From Tubiluchus corallicola (taxonomy: Eukaryota > Priapulida > Priapulimorpha > Priapulimorphida > Tubiluchidae), in NCBI GenBank assembly GCA_030141605.1, contig JAQGDQ010000073.1:592501-656500 (forward strand): DNA of 64,000 bases, given 5' to 3'. The notes beneath the pieces were generated by a model, which was given only the letters and a program-made list of their open reading frames with translations, was not told the DNA's origin and searched no databases. This document shows positions 1 to 20,138 of the stretch, piece after piece (the first letter of the stretch is position 1; each line of letters begins with the position of its first letter). The position numbers and the translations under genes are program-made.

Positions 1-2514
1 TACATTACAACAAGCAGTTTTAGGTCAGGATAATTTTCTACAAGTACTACGCAATGCGCTGACACTTGCGCAAATTCAAAAATCTTAGTCATACAGTCAT
101 TCTTGAATTTCTTCTGTATGATAACAATCAATGTGTCATAGGTAATTTTGTCAAGTTTCAGGGTTCATTGTAAAATTCATCGAAATGGACTTGGCTGAGG
201 TAAATATTACCCTCGGGTATGATTGTAATTCAATATTTTTGCTGTATAATATTAATTTTATACGTGCATGAAATATAAGTGTGATAGACACAGCGCTGGT
301 TGATTGTACAGTACTTAGACTTAGAGTAACAATAAAATCTAAAGCTGACTGATAATTAAGGGCATAGTTAATTTTGTTGACAAAATAATACAATTTTCTG
401 TACAAACGCAGGCAAAGCTTGATCAAAAAAATTGTAGGCAAAAGGCTAGTCGCTATAAATATATAACCAGAGCTTTACTGTTTTGTTATGTATGGTAGTC
501 AATGTTTTATAATTATTTTTCTACAAGAAAAACTCTGTTGTTCAGACATGACAATATTGCTTGTGTTTGTGCTTGTTTTTCGTATATATTATGACGTTAT
601 TTTAAGATATAACATAACAATCTGTTCATAGACGCACGCCAAATTGTTCTCAGTAGTGCTTTTAAAGTTTAACTGATACAGAATAGACAGAACAGTTAGG
701 ACTAATTTGGATATTTTGTGTAAATCATCCTCGCTCAGAAACAGCAACAATGGCGACAAATATAAAGTTCTTATTTTCATCTCATAATTCATAACTTTGT
801 CACTTTCCTTATTTACAGCCCTGATAGTAACATCACTACAAGATATTATCATACCAATATTAATGCACATAGAAGAGTAGCTATACTTTAATGTAATATG
901 TTAATAGTGAAATATTACAAGATGCATTGATCTTAATTGTCTGTGTTTTTGTTCATATAGATTATTTTGTGAGTTGCGTCGAAGAAAATTTATTAATAAT
1001 GAATAAATAAAATAAATAAACAAGTCTATTACCTATAAAGTCTTACTACTTTGATACAGGATTATGTCTAAAATAAACCCTCTGTAAAGGCATTTTGCAC
1101 ATTACCTTAATGTTGAAGAATGCTGAAGATTTCAGATATCCTTTTCGCAATGCACATATAGAATTTGTAGAAAAGAATAGCCTTTAATTAGTGCCAGAAC
1201 GCTATACGCTACTTATTTTTTTCAATCTTCTGTCATGTACTGTTGCCAATTAAGCCAGTTATATGGACGTATGCTTCCAATAATAATGCACACAAATCTC
1301 AACATTTCAATAAAAAGACTTATTCACCATAGCAGAAATAATATAGTCACGTTTTGAACTGTTTTTTACGTTCTACGGGCGATGATTTACAACAAACAAC
1401 TTCCACATGTCCGTCGTGCATAGAAGATTAAAAGATTGCCGCCATTTTGAACTTATTCAAAATTATTCCACAATGACATTACACTGAAGTCAACATGTTT
1501 ATTGTCAATCTAAGCTCGTCTTTTTCTCTCATATTAATTGCAGGTATTGCACAGGTAATAGCCGAACAGGTGCACAAGCGGACAGGTGCAAATGTGAGAT
1601 GAGGCGAGTTAGAAGCTGAAGGGATCCCTACCTACCCAACCGTAACCTACCTAATGGTAGAAGAGCGAAAGAGAGCTCAATTTTAGATGAAATATTATTG
1701 TTACAATACCAAAAATAAAATTACTAAACGTTTTTTGACAACAAAAACAGTACACATTAACGAAAGACAAACGGGTTGGAAGGCGTATTTGCAAATAAAC
1801 TTGCACAAGGTTTATATATTATACAGGTACAATTAAATTACGTACCAGTATGAAGCACATCATAGATTCGCAAATCCAACTTTTACAGGCTTATGTTAGC
1901 ACTATACGGTCGTCGGAAATGCGAACAAATTTCCTGTTTATCCTTGAGCTAATTTGCGAAAAAAATCTCAGACAATTTTCCTCAGGACAGACAGGAGCAG
2001 TGTGTAAGGAGTTAAAAATGACGAGACAGACTGACACGCCCTACGAGAGGATTAGCTTAGAAAAAATGAGATTATTATGGTGTTCCTATTCTTGTGATTA
2101 TAGTTGTTGTTTATGATGTTGTCTGGACGGTGTTAGCTTTTATTCTTAAAGTAGGCGTAGGGGCCACTTGACAAGGGTTGCAATGTTTTTGTTATAGTTT
2201 TCTGACTTTATGCTTGTTCACTTTCTTGCGTTTGTGCTCAGAGCTGCATGTCTTGTAAGATCAAAAATTGACAGACAAAATTTCCTGTTTTGACGGATGG
2301 ACAAAAATTATGCTTTTTTATGGTGTCTTGATTTACAACGACCTTTAATCCGCTCTTTTTCTGTCCAATCATATTAGAAATGCCAACATTGCACATGTAG
2401 TACGTATGAATATATATGTAAATTTTGTTGATATACTTTTGGATAAGACGCTCGGTTCATTCATTTTATTGTCGTCAAAAAATGAGTAGCACAGTGTTAG
2501 CAAACAACCACGGG

Positions 2515-2534
2515 AGCAGCAGCAGCAGCAGCAA
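2515..2534. repeat. (AGC)6 microsatellite
   Basis: A perfect AGC trinucleotide run of six to seven units. It is not inside a supported gene. Confidence 0.85.
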
Positions 2535-4466
2535 TCATTTGCTTTTATGTTGTTTTGTTTACTGCAACTGTTGACGTTTTTATTTTCTGTACTTAGGCAC
2601 TATACACTATCGATTTTTGTTTAAAAGCATAAAACACCTAGTGTGTCTCTATAAAGCAGACTACTCGTATCATTTCTGTATACTTTTTTCTAAGAAGTGT
2701 TTTTATTACAGTATGAAACAATTTTCATAATTTTTGAAAATTAACTGCAGTTTGTGAAAGTTTCTATAAATTGTTAAGTATACGCCCTAAAATGGGAGAC
2801 GGTATTGGTTGGATGCAGTTTCGTCAAATGTGCACCATGTACTACATGTATAATGAAAGCAAAACTGCGCGGATTTTCAGACAAATTAAGGTATGTTCAC
2901 TTGCGCACTGCAAAGGCATCTAATTTAATGAAATGACGTGCCATTCAGTTTAGTGCAATGTACCAAACAAACTGTGTTTTTGGTAATGTTGCTCGTAAAT
3001 ACGACCATTTTTCTTTACACATTTGAAACACTTGAAACATTTGTGGGCCACATTTGAACTAGCCCTTGTGCCAGCTGTGAAGTATTTTTACACACGCAGT
3101 TAAAACAATGTAAATAAACTAGGAGAGAGTGTGTACTACTATGAGGTTTAATCCCGAAATGGCGTGCCGTATGATTGGCATGTTGTAAGTTAATCCTGGC
3201 GCACATACGATTATGGACATTACGCCGAGGAAGAGGTGCAAAAAAGTCATGTTTAACAGTAGAAAATTCCCCGTATACAGTTATTTCATTGTTTGCTTTG
3301 TTGGCAAAAAGAGAAGCGCAAACATGTGGGCAAATCCATTGAGATACTTAGTGATTGACGGTATGAAATTAATACGTCAAAGACTTAAGATGAGACCATG
3401 GGATTAAGAATTTAAATACGGCTTGAGATTTAGGACTAAAGAGCTTAGATGCAACTCGAGACGAAGAGTAGGCTAGTTTTATTCTCACATCTTGCTATAT
3501 TTTACTTAATAGTAATATGTTAGCAAAGAATTGCTGTATCAGAGTCTTATGCCGTTATTGCACAAAGAATGTTCTTTTTGTAATAAAGTTTTTTACTTTT
3601 TGTCGTTGTTCCTGCTGTTTACTCCTGAAAGTCACAGAGAAATCACAGAGGCAAAGGAATAACAAAAAGCTATGACGGCTTTAGACCATAACTCCATAAG
3701 TACCATTTTTAAAGGGGAAGAAAAGCTAATTTTAAAGCATAGCCCAAATAACTTTTCCTACAAAGTTATGTTACTTAGCATTATGCTTAAATGTTTCAAA
3801 TACTCATGTAATTGAAAAGAAAGTTCTTAATAATTTATAACGTTCGTCCCACCTTTTAAAACAGCCCTGCAGCGCCATCCCAGGGCGCACCACTTGTTCA
3901 CCAAAAACACATTATTGATCTCATTGATAACATAAAAGTAATTTAAACTTTTGCTTAATTAGTGAACAATGTGCGACGAAAGCTCTGATTATTTTTTTCA
4001 AAGTTTACGCAATGTTATCTGAACTTGTTTCGAAAGACTTACCTTTAAAATGGCTACGCCTAACGGTCCTCGTGGGAGTTTAAATTTTCAAGTTTAATAC
4101 AGCGTTACTGGTAATTCAAAGCCTCTAAGCACTAAGAAAGTATGTAAGTAATGTAAAATTTCAAGTCGAATTTGTTAAGCTTCATTTATGACAAGTGTTT
4201 TCTTGTGCTTTAACATTCGTGTTTAACTTCTAACATTGACACATCATCGCTAACATCTGTATTTGCACATAATAATACTTCTAAACAGTTGAATATGTAC
4301 ACAAATGTTTGTTATTATTTCCCTGAGGATCAATAGTTAGGTAGAAACTATTTTTCACTACTGTTGTGTAATATTGCCGCCTGTAAAACTATTGTTTTCC
4401 AAACCAAATTTTATTTCTACGGCCATTTTAGACATTAAACCAATTTGTTCCTTTAAAATTAATGAC

Positions 4467-4544
4467 GTTAATTATTAATAGGTTTGCACATATATATGGC
4501 TACGAGCTCTTAATAAACCTTGTGCAAACCTATTAATAATTAAC
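4467..4544. repeat. 24-bp perfect inverted repeat (MITE-like hairpin)
   Basis: The arm at 4467-4490 is the exact reverse complement of the arm at 4521-4544, with a spacer of about 30 bases. The match continues imperfectly outwards through an ATTAAT motif on each side. Such a fold-back is typical of a small non-autonomous DNA-transposon remnant, though a chance AT-rich cruciform cannot be excluded. The 14-mer TTGCACAAGGTTTA of the spacer/arm junction (as read on the minus strand) also occurs near 1801. Confidence 0.6.
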
Positions 4545-5954
4545 ATTAATGTTGCTTTATATATATATAATAAATAATAATATATATTATTACTTATTAC
4601 ATATTGACGAGCACCGAGTCGTGAACATATTTGTTAAAACGTGCAAATCGTTTATCCTATTTTTATTAGGCTTTACCAAAGCTTATGATATTTAGTGACA
4701 GACCTCAGTTAATTGTGGTTTCCATCATTTATTATTGAACAAAAAAGCTGCTCACTAGACTTCATTATACCATGTTCTTCTTTGTCTTCTCTTAAGTTCA
4801 CGCGTGAAACAGGAAAAAGATGTTCAATAATTCAAGAAGATTGTCGGGGACACTTTTCATCATACGCGAAACTAAAACTGCAATGAAGACGGAAGAATGT
4901 TCTGTAGTACCTTCCATCATCTATATTCCATCATAATCTTTACGACATAGTCGTAATGATTCTCCATTTGTCGAGCATCATTTTGCCACGAAACATGATG
5001 TGCAGCGAAAGTGGAAGTTTGTTCTGTAATGGTTAAGATTCCCACCCTAGTAGAATTTTAATAGCTATATCAAGAGAATTTTTGCAGTTACTTTACGATA
5101 ATGGCGCTCCGACGGGGATTATCTCGCAATGTTAACAAAAGATCAGGTAGTTTTTGCCAAATTTCTAGACGCCGTGGTGAATAGATCACTCATTGTGTAA
5201 CCCAGTGTTTTTCTAATGCCCCAGTTATTCTGTAGACTATAAATGCAATAATGAAAGTATTTATCTTCAAAATATCGGACAAGAGCTGCGGAGGCGGGTG
5301 ATAAACTGTATCATAGGTTAATAAATTTATTTGTGTCTAAGAATTTTAAGCCTGTATTTGTCAATTTCAAGAAATCTAAGATGCACCTGTAAATACATTT
5401 TCATTAAGAAACAGAAAGCCAGTGAAAGAAAATGGAAAATTGAAGATTTCTGACTGTTATCTAAATCAACATCAAACAAAGAATCACAAATAATGGAATT
5501 CAAAACCTGTAATCTACGGGAAACTACAATTGAAATAGATTATAACTTAATATAAAAATATTTTGTAAACTAATCATGGTACAGAAATTTTAAAATGACA
5601 ATAAGCTCTTTCGATGTTTTAATTCCCGCATTTAATGCCAGGTTAATGCTTTTGATAGGCAAACATATCATTTCTACACGGCATCTAAAACTTTTGGATG
5701 GTAGACATTTTTGTCACTTTTGTTTATTTTTAATTGCATAATCAGTTCATCACAAAACTTTCACAGTGTATTTTTTCGCCTAAAGCGTGCTCTGCTGCGA
5801 ATTCATCATGGGTGTGCAAAAGAAACTCTCCATAGCTTTTTCTTTGCACAATTAACGTCAAACGTATTGGCTTATTGCTCCGCCCCCGCTGCAACGTAAG
5901 CACGCTCAGCAGAATTCGGGACAACAGCTCACGCAGGACAACTGTCTAGGCTAT

Positions 5955-5976
5955 ACTAAACTAAACTAAACTAAAC
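5955..5976. repeat. (ACTAA)4 pentanucleotide repeat
   Basis: Four perfect head-to-tail ACTAA units in non-coding DNA. Confidence 0.8.
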
Positions 5977-7538
5977 ATCATGACAGTCACAACTAATGTC
6001 TAATCAGCAGATAAACTGATTGCCCTTTTTCATAAACACAAATTTGCAGAGCAGCAGCTATTTTTACACGAAATTAACACTTCAAGTAGCCAAAAAATGA
6101 CTTTTCAATTTAAACAGAATGTAGAGACGAAGTTTCAAAGCACTACAAAATACAGAGACGTAAGTATAATAAAGAAACTAGGCCAGTTAGCCTTGCTTTA
6201 CAATAAATGAGCAACAACAATATTAAGTCTCTCTTCCTTTTAAACACACGAACATCATGCCTCTGATGTATTTTTCTATATTAACTGATCATCAGCTCGT
6301 CTACAAGATTTATTTAGTTTTTCTATTTTTCCGTTTGTCAGGCTACGGAAATGGAATAAATTTGACTGTTCCATTCCACAGACGACCATTACATTGAATG
6401 CCCGATAACATCAGTCCAAATGGCGTCTTTTAGCCATGATTATTTACGCCAGAAAAATAGCGTAAAATTAACTAATATTACATTGATGTATAATATAAGT
6501 TTTGACCACATTTGAATTAATTTTGACTGTCTCATTAAGGTTTATAAAAACTGGCCAGAAAAGAAAACATTTTGTTTTGTCCGTATTTAAAGTTAATCAA
6601 ATAGTTGTTTTTGTCTATCTTGCAAAGCCATAAACTAAGCTAAACTGCGTATTTTTTTGATTTTCTAGACGTACATGTCTAGGCTTATGCTCATGTATTA
6701 TATTCATATTCATCCATTCACTACATTCATACTTTATTAACAAAATATAACACAGATCCTTCTTATTTTGAAATTTTGTTAGTTTTGACAATAGGCATTA
6801 TGCAAAAAAAGTTAGTTATTTTGATTTTATGGTACGTAAGAAATGATTTTTTCACGAGCTTGTTATTGTGTGCTATCGCTCTTTCGAACAGAGTTGTTGT
6901 AGTGCTATTTATTTCCATTTTGTGATGTTCATATTATACAACAGTGACTACGAATAAAGTGTAATTTGGCCCACACATTACCATTTATTAAATAAATAAA
7001 AAAGAACACACCACCTACATGTTAGCTTGTGAGATATCCAGTTAGGCTTAATATAAATGTTTGTAATGACAACAAGCGGTAATTACACAAATGTGCAGTG
7101 AATGGATGACATGACAGTAACATAAAAACTTGTGTGTACGTAATATTAAACTAAGAATTGTTCTTATCCTAAGCATCTTGAAACAAAAGATCAGGAAATT
7201 ATTATGAAGAGCAAAAAATTTTAGAGTTTAAAGCACAGATTTAGATTTAGAATTAAAACTGTAGTGTCGGATTGTTCCGAGTTTTAATCATTACAAAAAA
7301 CGTGTAGTAGCTTTTCATCGCTTGTACAAACAAAGGCTTTGCTTTAGAAAGACTAACGATCCTGTTCTTAAGCTTGTCTTAAATAAAAAAATGTCCTCGT
7401 TTAAATGAATGGTGGTGTGAAAACAGTTTTAAGATCCACCTTCTTAGTGCCTATTATAGTCCCGCAGTATGTCTGAATTTCTGACAGCTTTTATTATAAT
7501 ATATCTTATTATGGCAATAACGATACAATGCCGAAATT

Positions 7539-7628
7539 ATGACGACGACGGTGATGATGATAATGATTGTGACGACGACGGCGATGATGATAGTGATGAT
7601 GTTGATGATGAGAATGGTAGTGATGATG
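7539..7628 (+). repeat. GAT/GAC trinucleotide-rich tract
   Basis: An impure GAY run that reads as poly-aspartate in a 103-codon frame starting at 7469. That frame begins with about 21 hydrophobic, signal-peptide-like residues and then has roughly 20 Asp in 33 residues. It could be chance translation of a microsatellite. An acidic secreted peptide is possible but nothing else supports it. Confidence 0.5.
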
Positions 7629-9289
7629 TAAATAGCAATAATTCAATATTGACATTGAAAAAGATAATAACACAGGTGACAATAGGAACAACAATGACTG
7701 GGGCTTACACGGGAGCAGCAAATGAAAAAGTGATAACGATGATGGTGGTTATGACGACGACGACGAGAACAACTACTTAACAGAAGTACATGGTGTAGCA
7801 ACTAACCTAGCTTTGATATTTACATTAAAATTTGTGGTTAATGCAAGAGCCCTGTAGCAGCGCCACCTCTGGTTTGAAAACTAAAAACTAAATAGTTCTT
7901 CCGTGGTTATGATTGTTCGTGTACCCGAGTTATTTTTTTGTTTTCCTTCCCACTTTGTTTTTACATGCAACATAATTATTTTAGCATATAGTCACTGTTG
8001 CTGCTTCGTGCTGTCCCCCCAATTTTGCTGGTGGTCACTAACCCCTTCGAAAAATAGCACGCTTCTATCCAACGTGTCCAATTTGCCTCTCTCTTTTCTC
8101 TTTGGGCAAACTTTGCTGTTATTTTTTGCTTTTGTGGTTATTTTCTGGCTTGCATTGCAGTTAGTTTTGCAATAGAACAAGCGGTGTGTCTATATTTTTC
8201 TGGCTGCAATCTAAATAACTTATTACGTATTGATGAAAGCGAGAAGTCATGTTGTCTTTTTTCGGCTATTAGTATTACCTGTAAAATAAGCATTTTCTTC
8301 ATAAAAACAAAGTATTTTTTCTAGGAAAGTCTGCGCACGCTATATAAGCTATATATTTGACATATTTTACGTCTTACAATGTGTGTCAAAGTTGAGTTTA
8401 TTTGTATGTCTCGCAGTTTTTTGGTATAGAGCCTGCATTTTTCTCGGTAAAATCATTAACTTTTGGCTCCAAAAATTTAGAGGTCTGTTGTGTCAAGAGA
8501 ATCTAAAGGACTTAAAGAGGATTCATTTTTTTAGAAATTGAATTGTGAAAGTCAGATTATAATACGAAGTTACTGGCTGATCACAGTTCAGTAAATGTAT
8601 CTAAAAGACATTTAATTGGCTTCGCTAGAAACTATAATTAAAATGATCTTACTAAACCCATTTTTTTCAGGCGTAAGCTGAAAGTCTCACAGATCCATCA
8701 TCTACTCCAAGTTCTCTTTGCCTGAGAAAATTAAAATACGAGTGGCAAGTTTTCTTACAGAAAAGTCAAACACACCAGCGAAAGTTTCAAGTTAATTTTA
8801 GCAAACTTTCGAGTTTGATTTTGCAGAAGAGGTCAAGAACCGCTTGCATCCTATTCACCCTTTCTGCCTCAGAGACGTCCTGCATTCCTCACATCTCGGT
8901 TGTGTATACATTGGACAGACTGCTGGACCCCTTAAGAACTGCTCTTCAGGAGGAGAAAAAACATTGATCCAAAATGAATGGTAAACAGCACAAGGAACCT
9001 CAAATAGGGACTGCTGCAATTTATTTGACAAAGTTTCAAGTGTGTACTTATGGTAAGTAGTGAGCTACTGTACGTGACCTCTATCTTGACATGAGTAACA
9101 GCGAATTTTGATTTAAGAGAAAAAAATGAATTTACCGAATATATAAATTTATGAGCTAATGTAAAATAACGTTATGCTGAGTCTATATTTATGGCTAGAT
9201 GATAGCTGATTGGTCACAGTGTCCATTAATCATTGAACATAAGCAAGTAAAACAAACTGTAAACGAATTTTTATACACCTTGAAACCGC

Positions 9290-9450
9290 CTTTGAGAGAT
9301 TTATTTCGCTCAGACCTTTGACTATTTCCCTCTGCGAAGGAGGGCGAATATTATGCTGACGTGGCTCTGCCAGCTTAGCATCTCACCTCAGAGGTTGTCC
9401 TTAATAATGAGCTAGGTTCTTGTCTGGCCACAGTCTATGAGTAGTGGATC
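9290..9450 (+). mobile_element. SINE body fragment (family B)
   Basis: The stretch around 9380-9440 matches the body of the SINE at 20139-20440: both carry a CTCA(T/C)CT(T/C)AGAG block followed by a CTT(G/A)ATAATGAG block. A third, more diverged copy is at 36710-36835. The tRNA-like head is not clear in this copy, so it is probably 5' degraded. Confidence 0.5.
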
Positions 9451-9555
9451 GCATTTTGTTAGAGTGCTGAACTGCTTAAAAAATTTCATTTTTCTGAATA
9501 ATTCAACTATAATTATTCATCGTCTCATTAGGTTATGGCTTCAATCTGGAAAAAC

Positions 9556-9806
9556 AGGTGGGGTGATATGCTAAACGGCAGCGTACTCGCTTCCTAGCAG
9601 GGAGGTCGCTGGTTCAACTCTCGACCGAGTCATACCAAAGACTTAAAAATGGTACCGCTGTTTCTTCGACCGAGCACGTGCGTTCATCCAAGAAACATGT
9701 GGGTTATAATAATCCGGACCACCTTGGAAATAAGTATTGAGTTACCTAAGGTGTTATCTCTGGATTATGTCCTAAGCGAAATTATTATTATTATTAATTA
9801 ATTAAT
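9556..9806 (+). mobile_element. tRNA-derived SINE with ATT-repeat tail (family A)
   Basis: The head has a tRNA-like fold with a B-box-like segment (GGTTCAACTC near 9611). It is followed by a conserved-looking centre (CATACCAAAGACTTAAAAAT near 9632) and ends in an ATT/AATT repeat tail at 9782-9806. The order head, body, short-repeat tail is the standard SINE plan. From memory the centre resembles a SINE domain shared widely among marine invertebrates; this was not checked against a library. Confidence 0.6.
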
Positions 9807-12038
9807 TCTTTATATTGGATTTTAAAATGACCTAAGTGCACATGGAACTTTATTATTTTTTTAAAGACAGATAATAGTAAAATTGATAAACTGCTTCAAA
9901 ATGATGTTGGATTTTCTGCATTTTTTTGCATGTTGGTTTTTTGCATTTACATTGTATTTTAGTGTGAAAAAATACAAGTTATGATTTTATTCATTACCCG
10001 TTTTCTTGCAATTTATAGTACAGTATGCCATTCGAAAACCGATTTTCACATCCAATACTACAATTCACATGAAAAGAGCTATCTCTTAATTTTGGTAACT
10101 CTTACGCCATCCAAGTGTAATGATGTTTTTGTAACAACCAACTTTTCAATTACCAGTAATACCCGTTTTGAATGTTCACGAGCTATTGCATTTTTTAAAA
10201 GAAGTTTCTTTAAAACATCTCACGCGCTTTAGTTTATAAGTTAAACACTCTTCGTCTCTTAGTGTAAGAATAACAATTACCTGCTAGGAGTTTTCGTTAA
10301 AACACTGTTTAGATTTAAAATGCTCTCTGACTTTATTGTTTAAGTTTTAATTAAAACGAATGTCCTTTTAAACTTTGTCGAGTTTTGCAGAAGGTACCAT
10401 TAGGTACTGTCTCTGGCTGTTTTTATTCGAAGAGTAGATTTGATAGTAGGAAATTGTGAGCGCTGACATCAAAGCTCATTCTGAGGAACCTTTGTTATTA
10501 CGATTTTCACACTACATTTTCTACTCTTGATGAGAAATTAGTATTACATAATACATTTGTCTACAGATTTTCAAAATAATTTTAATGACATGGTCACTTA
10601 GCCTGTTGGGTTTAGTTTATTGTGGGTTTTATTTTATAAACCACCACTGAGGGAAATATAGCAAAGAAGTTCGCAAAAAACTCTCTATGAAGCATAAATT
10701 TAATTAAAAATACCCGCTGTATAGAAATTCAGTCACCGTGGTAGCCGCCATTCACGGTAGCGGTAATTGGCGTACTTCGTGACTTTGCGTAAACGCGCGC
10801 TACTTAAACTAATTCAGACTTCTGCAGCTTACCTAATGTTCATGCAAAAATATGGCAATATTAGCTGTCTGATTTTTTACAAAAACTTATACTTTTGACG
10901 GAAATTGACATTTTTTCAGGTAATGAACGGCGGCATTGATAGAAGAATGCAAGTTCAAAACGGGAACACTCAAGCGTGAAATGATCACAATTTTAAAGCG
11001 AATTTATGTAATTACGCCAGGCGCTTATCACACTTTTCTTACTAAATTCTTTTAACATTTTTCAAGAACAGTGAAATTAGCCTAATTTCCCAGAAGGGTT
11101 GACCTTTCATTTAAAATGTTAGGTTTGAGCATCCTAACTAACTAAATTTGTCAACTTCTTTGCCAAAATCAAGTGACTTAGTTAATCTGTACACACATTT
11201 TAGTTTAATTACATAGTGTTAACTATACAATTGTTTTCATTTATAGCAGAGCTATATTTACAATAGCGAGTCATTTTGAGTAAATTTTGTACAACCACTT
11301 GTCTGTGCAAGATTCAAAACTAACAGATTTCTAGTACTTACGTTTATGGTAGTATTTCAGTGCTAGCAATTATTAGCACACCGCACGGAATAAAATATTA
11401 CTATTACCAAGTCAGGCCATTACTATAATTATGAACACAAATTGAAAAATTAGTTTATCTTATTAATGTAGTAAAAGAGAAGAATTAAGACGGAGCAACT
11501 ACAACAAAGGTGGCTAGCGGCACGGATACAAAGAAATTCAATTTGGTGCAAAAATGCCAACGTCAACATTTCAGTATTGTGTGATTTTCGCTTCCTCGTC
11601 GTTAAGTGTTCACATTACGACAATGTGAATAGAGCTTATTAGCGCAATATCTTGCTCCAGTCCACTCCTTTCACATTTTTGTGTTGAGATGAGAAAAACA
11701 TTTTAAACGGAGGCTAGCTCATTTATGGATTGTATTTTTAAGTCATTAATTGGGCAAAAGCTAGGTTGCGTTCAAGCAACTGCATCAGGTTGTGCATACA
11801 ATCTGAAGTACGATTTTTACAGTATGTAACAGCATGTTATTAATGTTTCTGATTACAACTTTTCATTATTTGTATAGAATATACCGTGTTGATAAAGAAC
11901 ATTCAATGTTTAATGTTTAAGTTTATTAATTTTATCTATATTTAAATATTTTACTGGGCTGCACAACAAATCTGTAAAAATTCGCCCAATACTAAAAACC
12001 GACAAACAGCTACAACACTTTAGACTGAAAGCCTTAAA

Positions 12039-18660
<6,622 letters not shown>

Positions 18661-18663
18661 AGC

Positions 18664-18873
18664 CGTGCACTGCATGAGTTTGACAAGTTACGATCATCAC
18701 ATTTGGCACATGAAAGAGTTAACAATGACGCGTCTAGCGAAGCTATTGATGTCCTAAAAAAATCCGTAACCTCAAATCAGGCGAGGAATCAAACGCTGGA
18801 TGTCTTGCTGGTGACTTTGCCACATTTGTCACAGTTGGAGTATTCTATAACTAAGATAAATCGAAAATCCTAA
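18664..18873 (+). CDS. Possible terminal coding exon, unknown protein
   Basis: A 69-codon open stretch runs from a plausible acceptor (pyrimidine-rich tract then CCTAG at 18658-18662) to a TAA at 18871. The translation is hydrophilic, rich in Leu, Ser, Asn and charged residues (for example HEFDKLRSSHLAHERVN), with spacing that could form a helix or coiled coil. There is no ATG at its start, so it would be an internal or last exon. No upstream exon in phase could be assigned and no family was recognised. Random open frames of this length are common in this window, so this is only a candidate. Confidence 0.2.
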   Translation, partial: RALHEFDKLRSSHLAHERVNNDASSEAIDVLKKSVTSNQARNQTLDVLLVTLPHLSQLEYSITKINRKS

Positions 18874-20138
18874 AACGTGTTGACTGATTTAGTTATGCCA
18901 ATTTCTGTATGTTTCATTCACAATTTCCTGCAGGTAAAACCTTTGTCGCCACAACTGATTAAACAACACTAATACGCTCAACGTGCACAGTACAACCCTA
19001 TAGTCGTTTATTATTCTTTCTTTTGTCCCAAAAGCTTGTGATTTGAATACAGAAAACATCCATCCAGACTAAGCAACGTCACAGCTGCTCTGAAGTACGT
19101 GATGCAATCTCGTCATATTCTAGATGTTTGCAAGGAGAGGAATTATTTTTCAAGCCACCACTGAAATCTCAAGTGGCTTTTCGCTACATTAACAGTGCAT
19201 AATGTGTTTACAATAGCCAAGTGCATGCATACATTATATCTATGTTTCTTACCTTTTTCAACGAGTTTCACTGCTTCAGAATGTCGCCCGCTTCAAACCG
19301 ATGCACAACGCTGACAGTGTGTGTCTTTTGGAGTGTCGGCCCAGGTGAAAAGGTGTATATGCTCTGACATAAGGGTAAAGTTACGTTTTGGTTTGCTAGC
19401 AGTGTGTATCGGCAACGTGCAATAAGGAAGCTGAATAAAGCAGTCATTGACATTATGTAGAACAGTTAAGAAGCTTTTTTTGCTTGCAGGTAAAAAGTTG
19501 TCATTAAATTCCTTAAATTGTGGTCTATACCGTTCGATAATTTCACTCTTTACACCTGTAAGATACAATGCAGAGTTGTCATGAGGATGGGAATCAGTTT
19601 TCCATAAGGATGCTATTCGCAGGAAAGTTGTGGGAAAAAGCAAACTGGTTTGCCATGGGAAAGGATAATTAAGAAAAACATGACATAAGGTAGTGTTTCC
19701 ACTCGTAGGAGTATAAAATAATGCACTGTGCCATTCACATCATTAGCAGTAAATCACATCGATATTAAACGGATAACAACAAATATTTTTTATAACCTAC
19801 TACTTTTTTCTACAGTTGCAAACCACTAAAAGGCGTCACCTAGTGTAGACGTTGTGGGGTATTGGTTTTTAAATACTTACACGGCCTTTTTCCAACGATC
19901 GTTTTCTGTAAGCCAACTTGAGTAGTGAAATAGTTATTTGTTGCGTAGCGTAGTTGTTCGATGTTACACAAGAAATGTTTAGTACAGACGGAGTGAAATG
20001 AAACAGCAAAATAGTAACTTTAAATTTTAATTAAATCTTGGAAATGTACAGTAATATCTACATATCTATGACTTTGAATTAAGCAGAAAATTACAAATAT
20101 CTTTCTTACTGCTGATTGTAACCAAAAATTATTTTAAC
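18874..20138. other. Spacer, nothing recognised
   Basis: No gene or clear repeat seen. A 116-codon minus-strand frame at 19293-19643 has no recognisable motif or splice partner and is treated as chance. Confidence 0.5.

Larger units (their letters stand above)
1..7468. other. AT-rich spacer without a recognisable gene
   Basis: No open frame here looks like a known protein. The longer ATG frames (for example 88 codons at 1850-2116) have low-complexity or random-looking composition and no convincing partner exons. Contents that can be named are an (AGC)6 run, a long inverted repeat at 4467-4544 and an (ACTAA)4 run. One short open frame at 2751-2889 is followed by a good donor (GTATGT), but no family or partner exon could be assigned. 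Confidence 0.6.

Noticed and set aside
2751-2889. Exon-like frame (MGDGIGWMQFRQMC part) followed by GTATGT
   Set aside because: Short, no family recognised and no in-phase partner exon; kept only as a lead for the orphan exon at 18.7 kb.
8799-8985. Open stretch including CVYIGQTAGPLK, reminiscent of a GIY-YIG motif in Penelope-like elements
   Set aside because: Similarity is limited to a few residues, there is no start codon and no neighbouring retroelement motif.
19293-19643. 116-codon minus-strand frame
   Set aside because: No family, no splice sites in phase and no codon-like bias that I can see.
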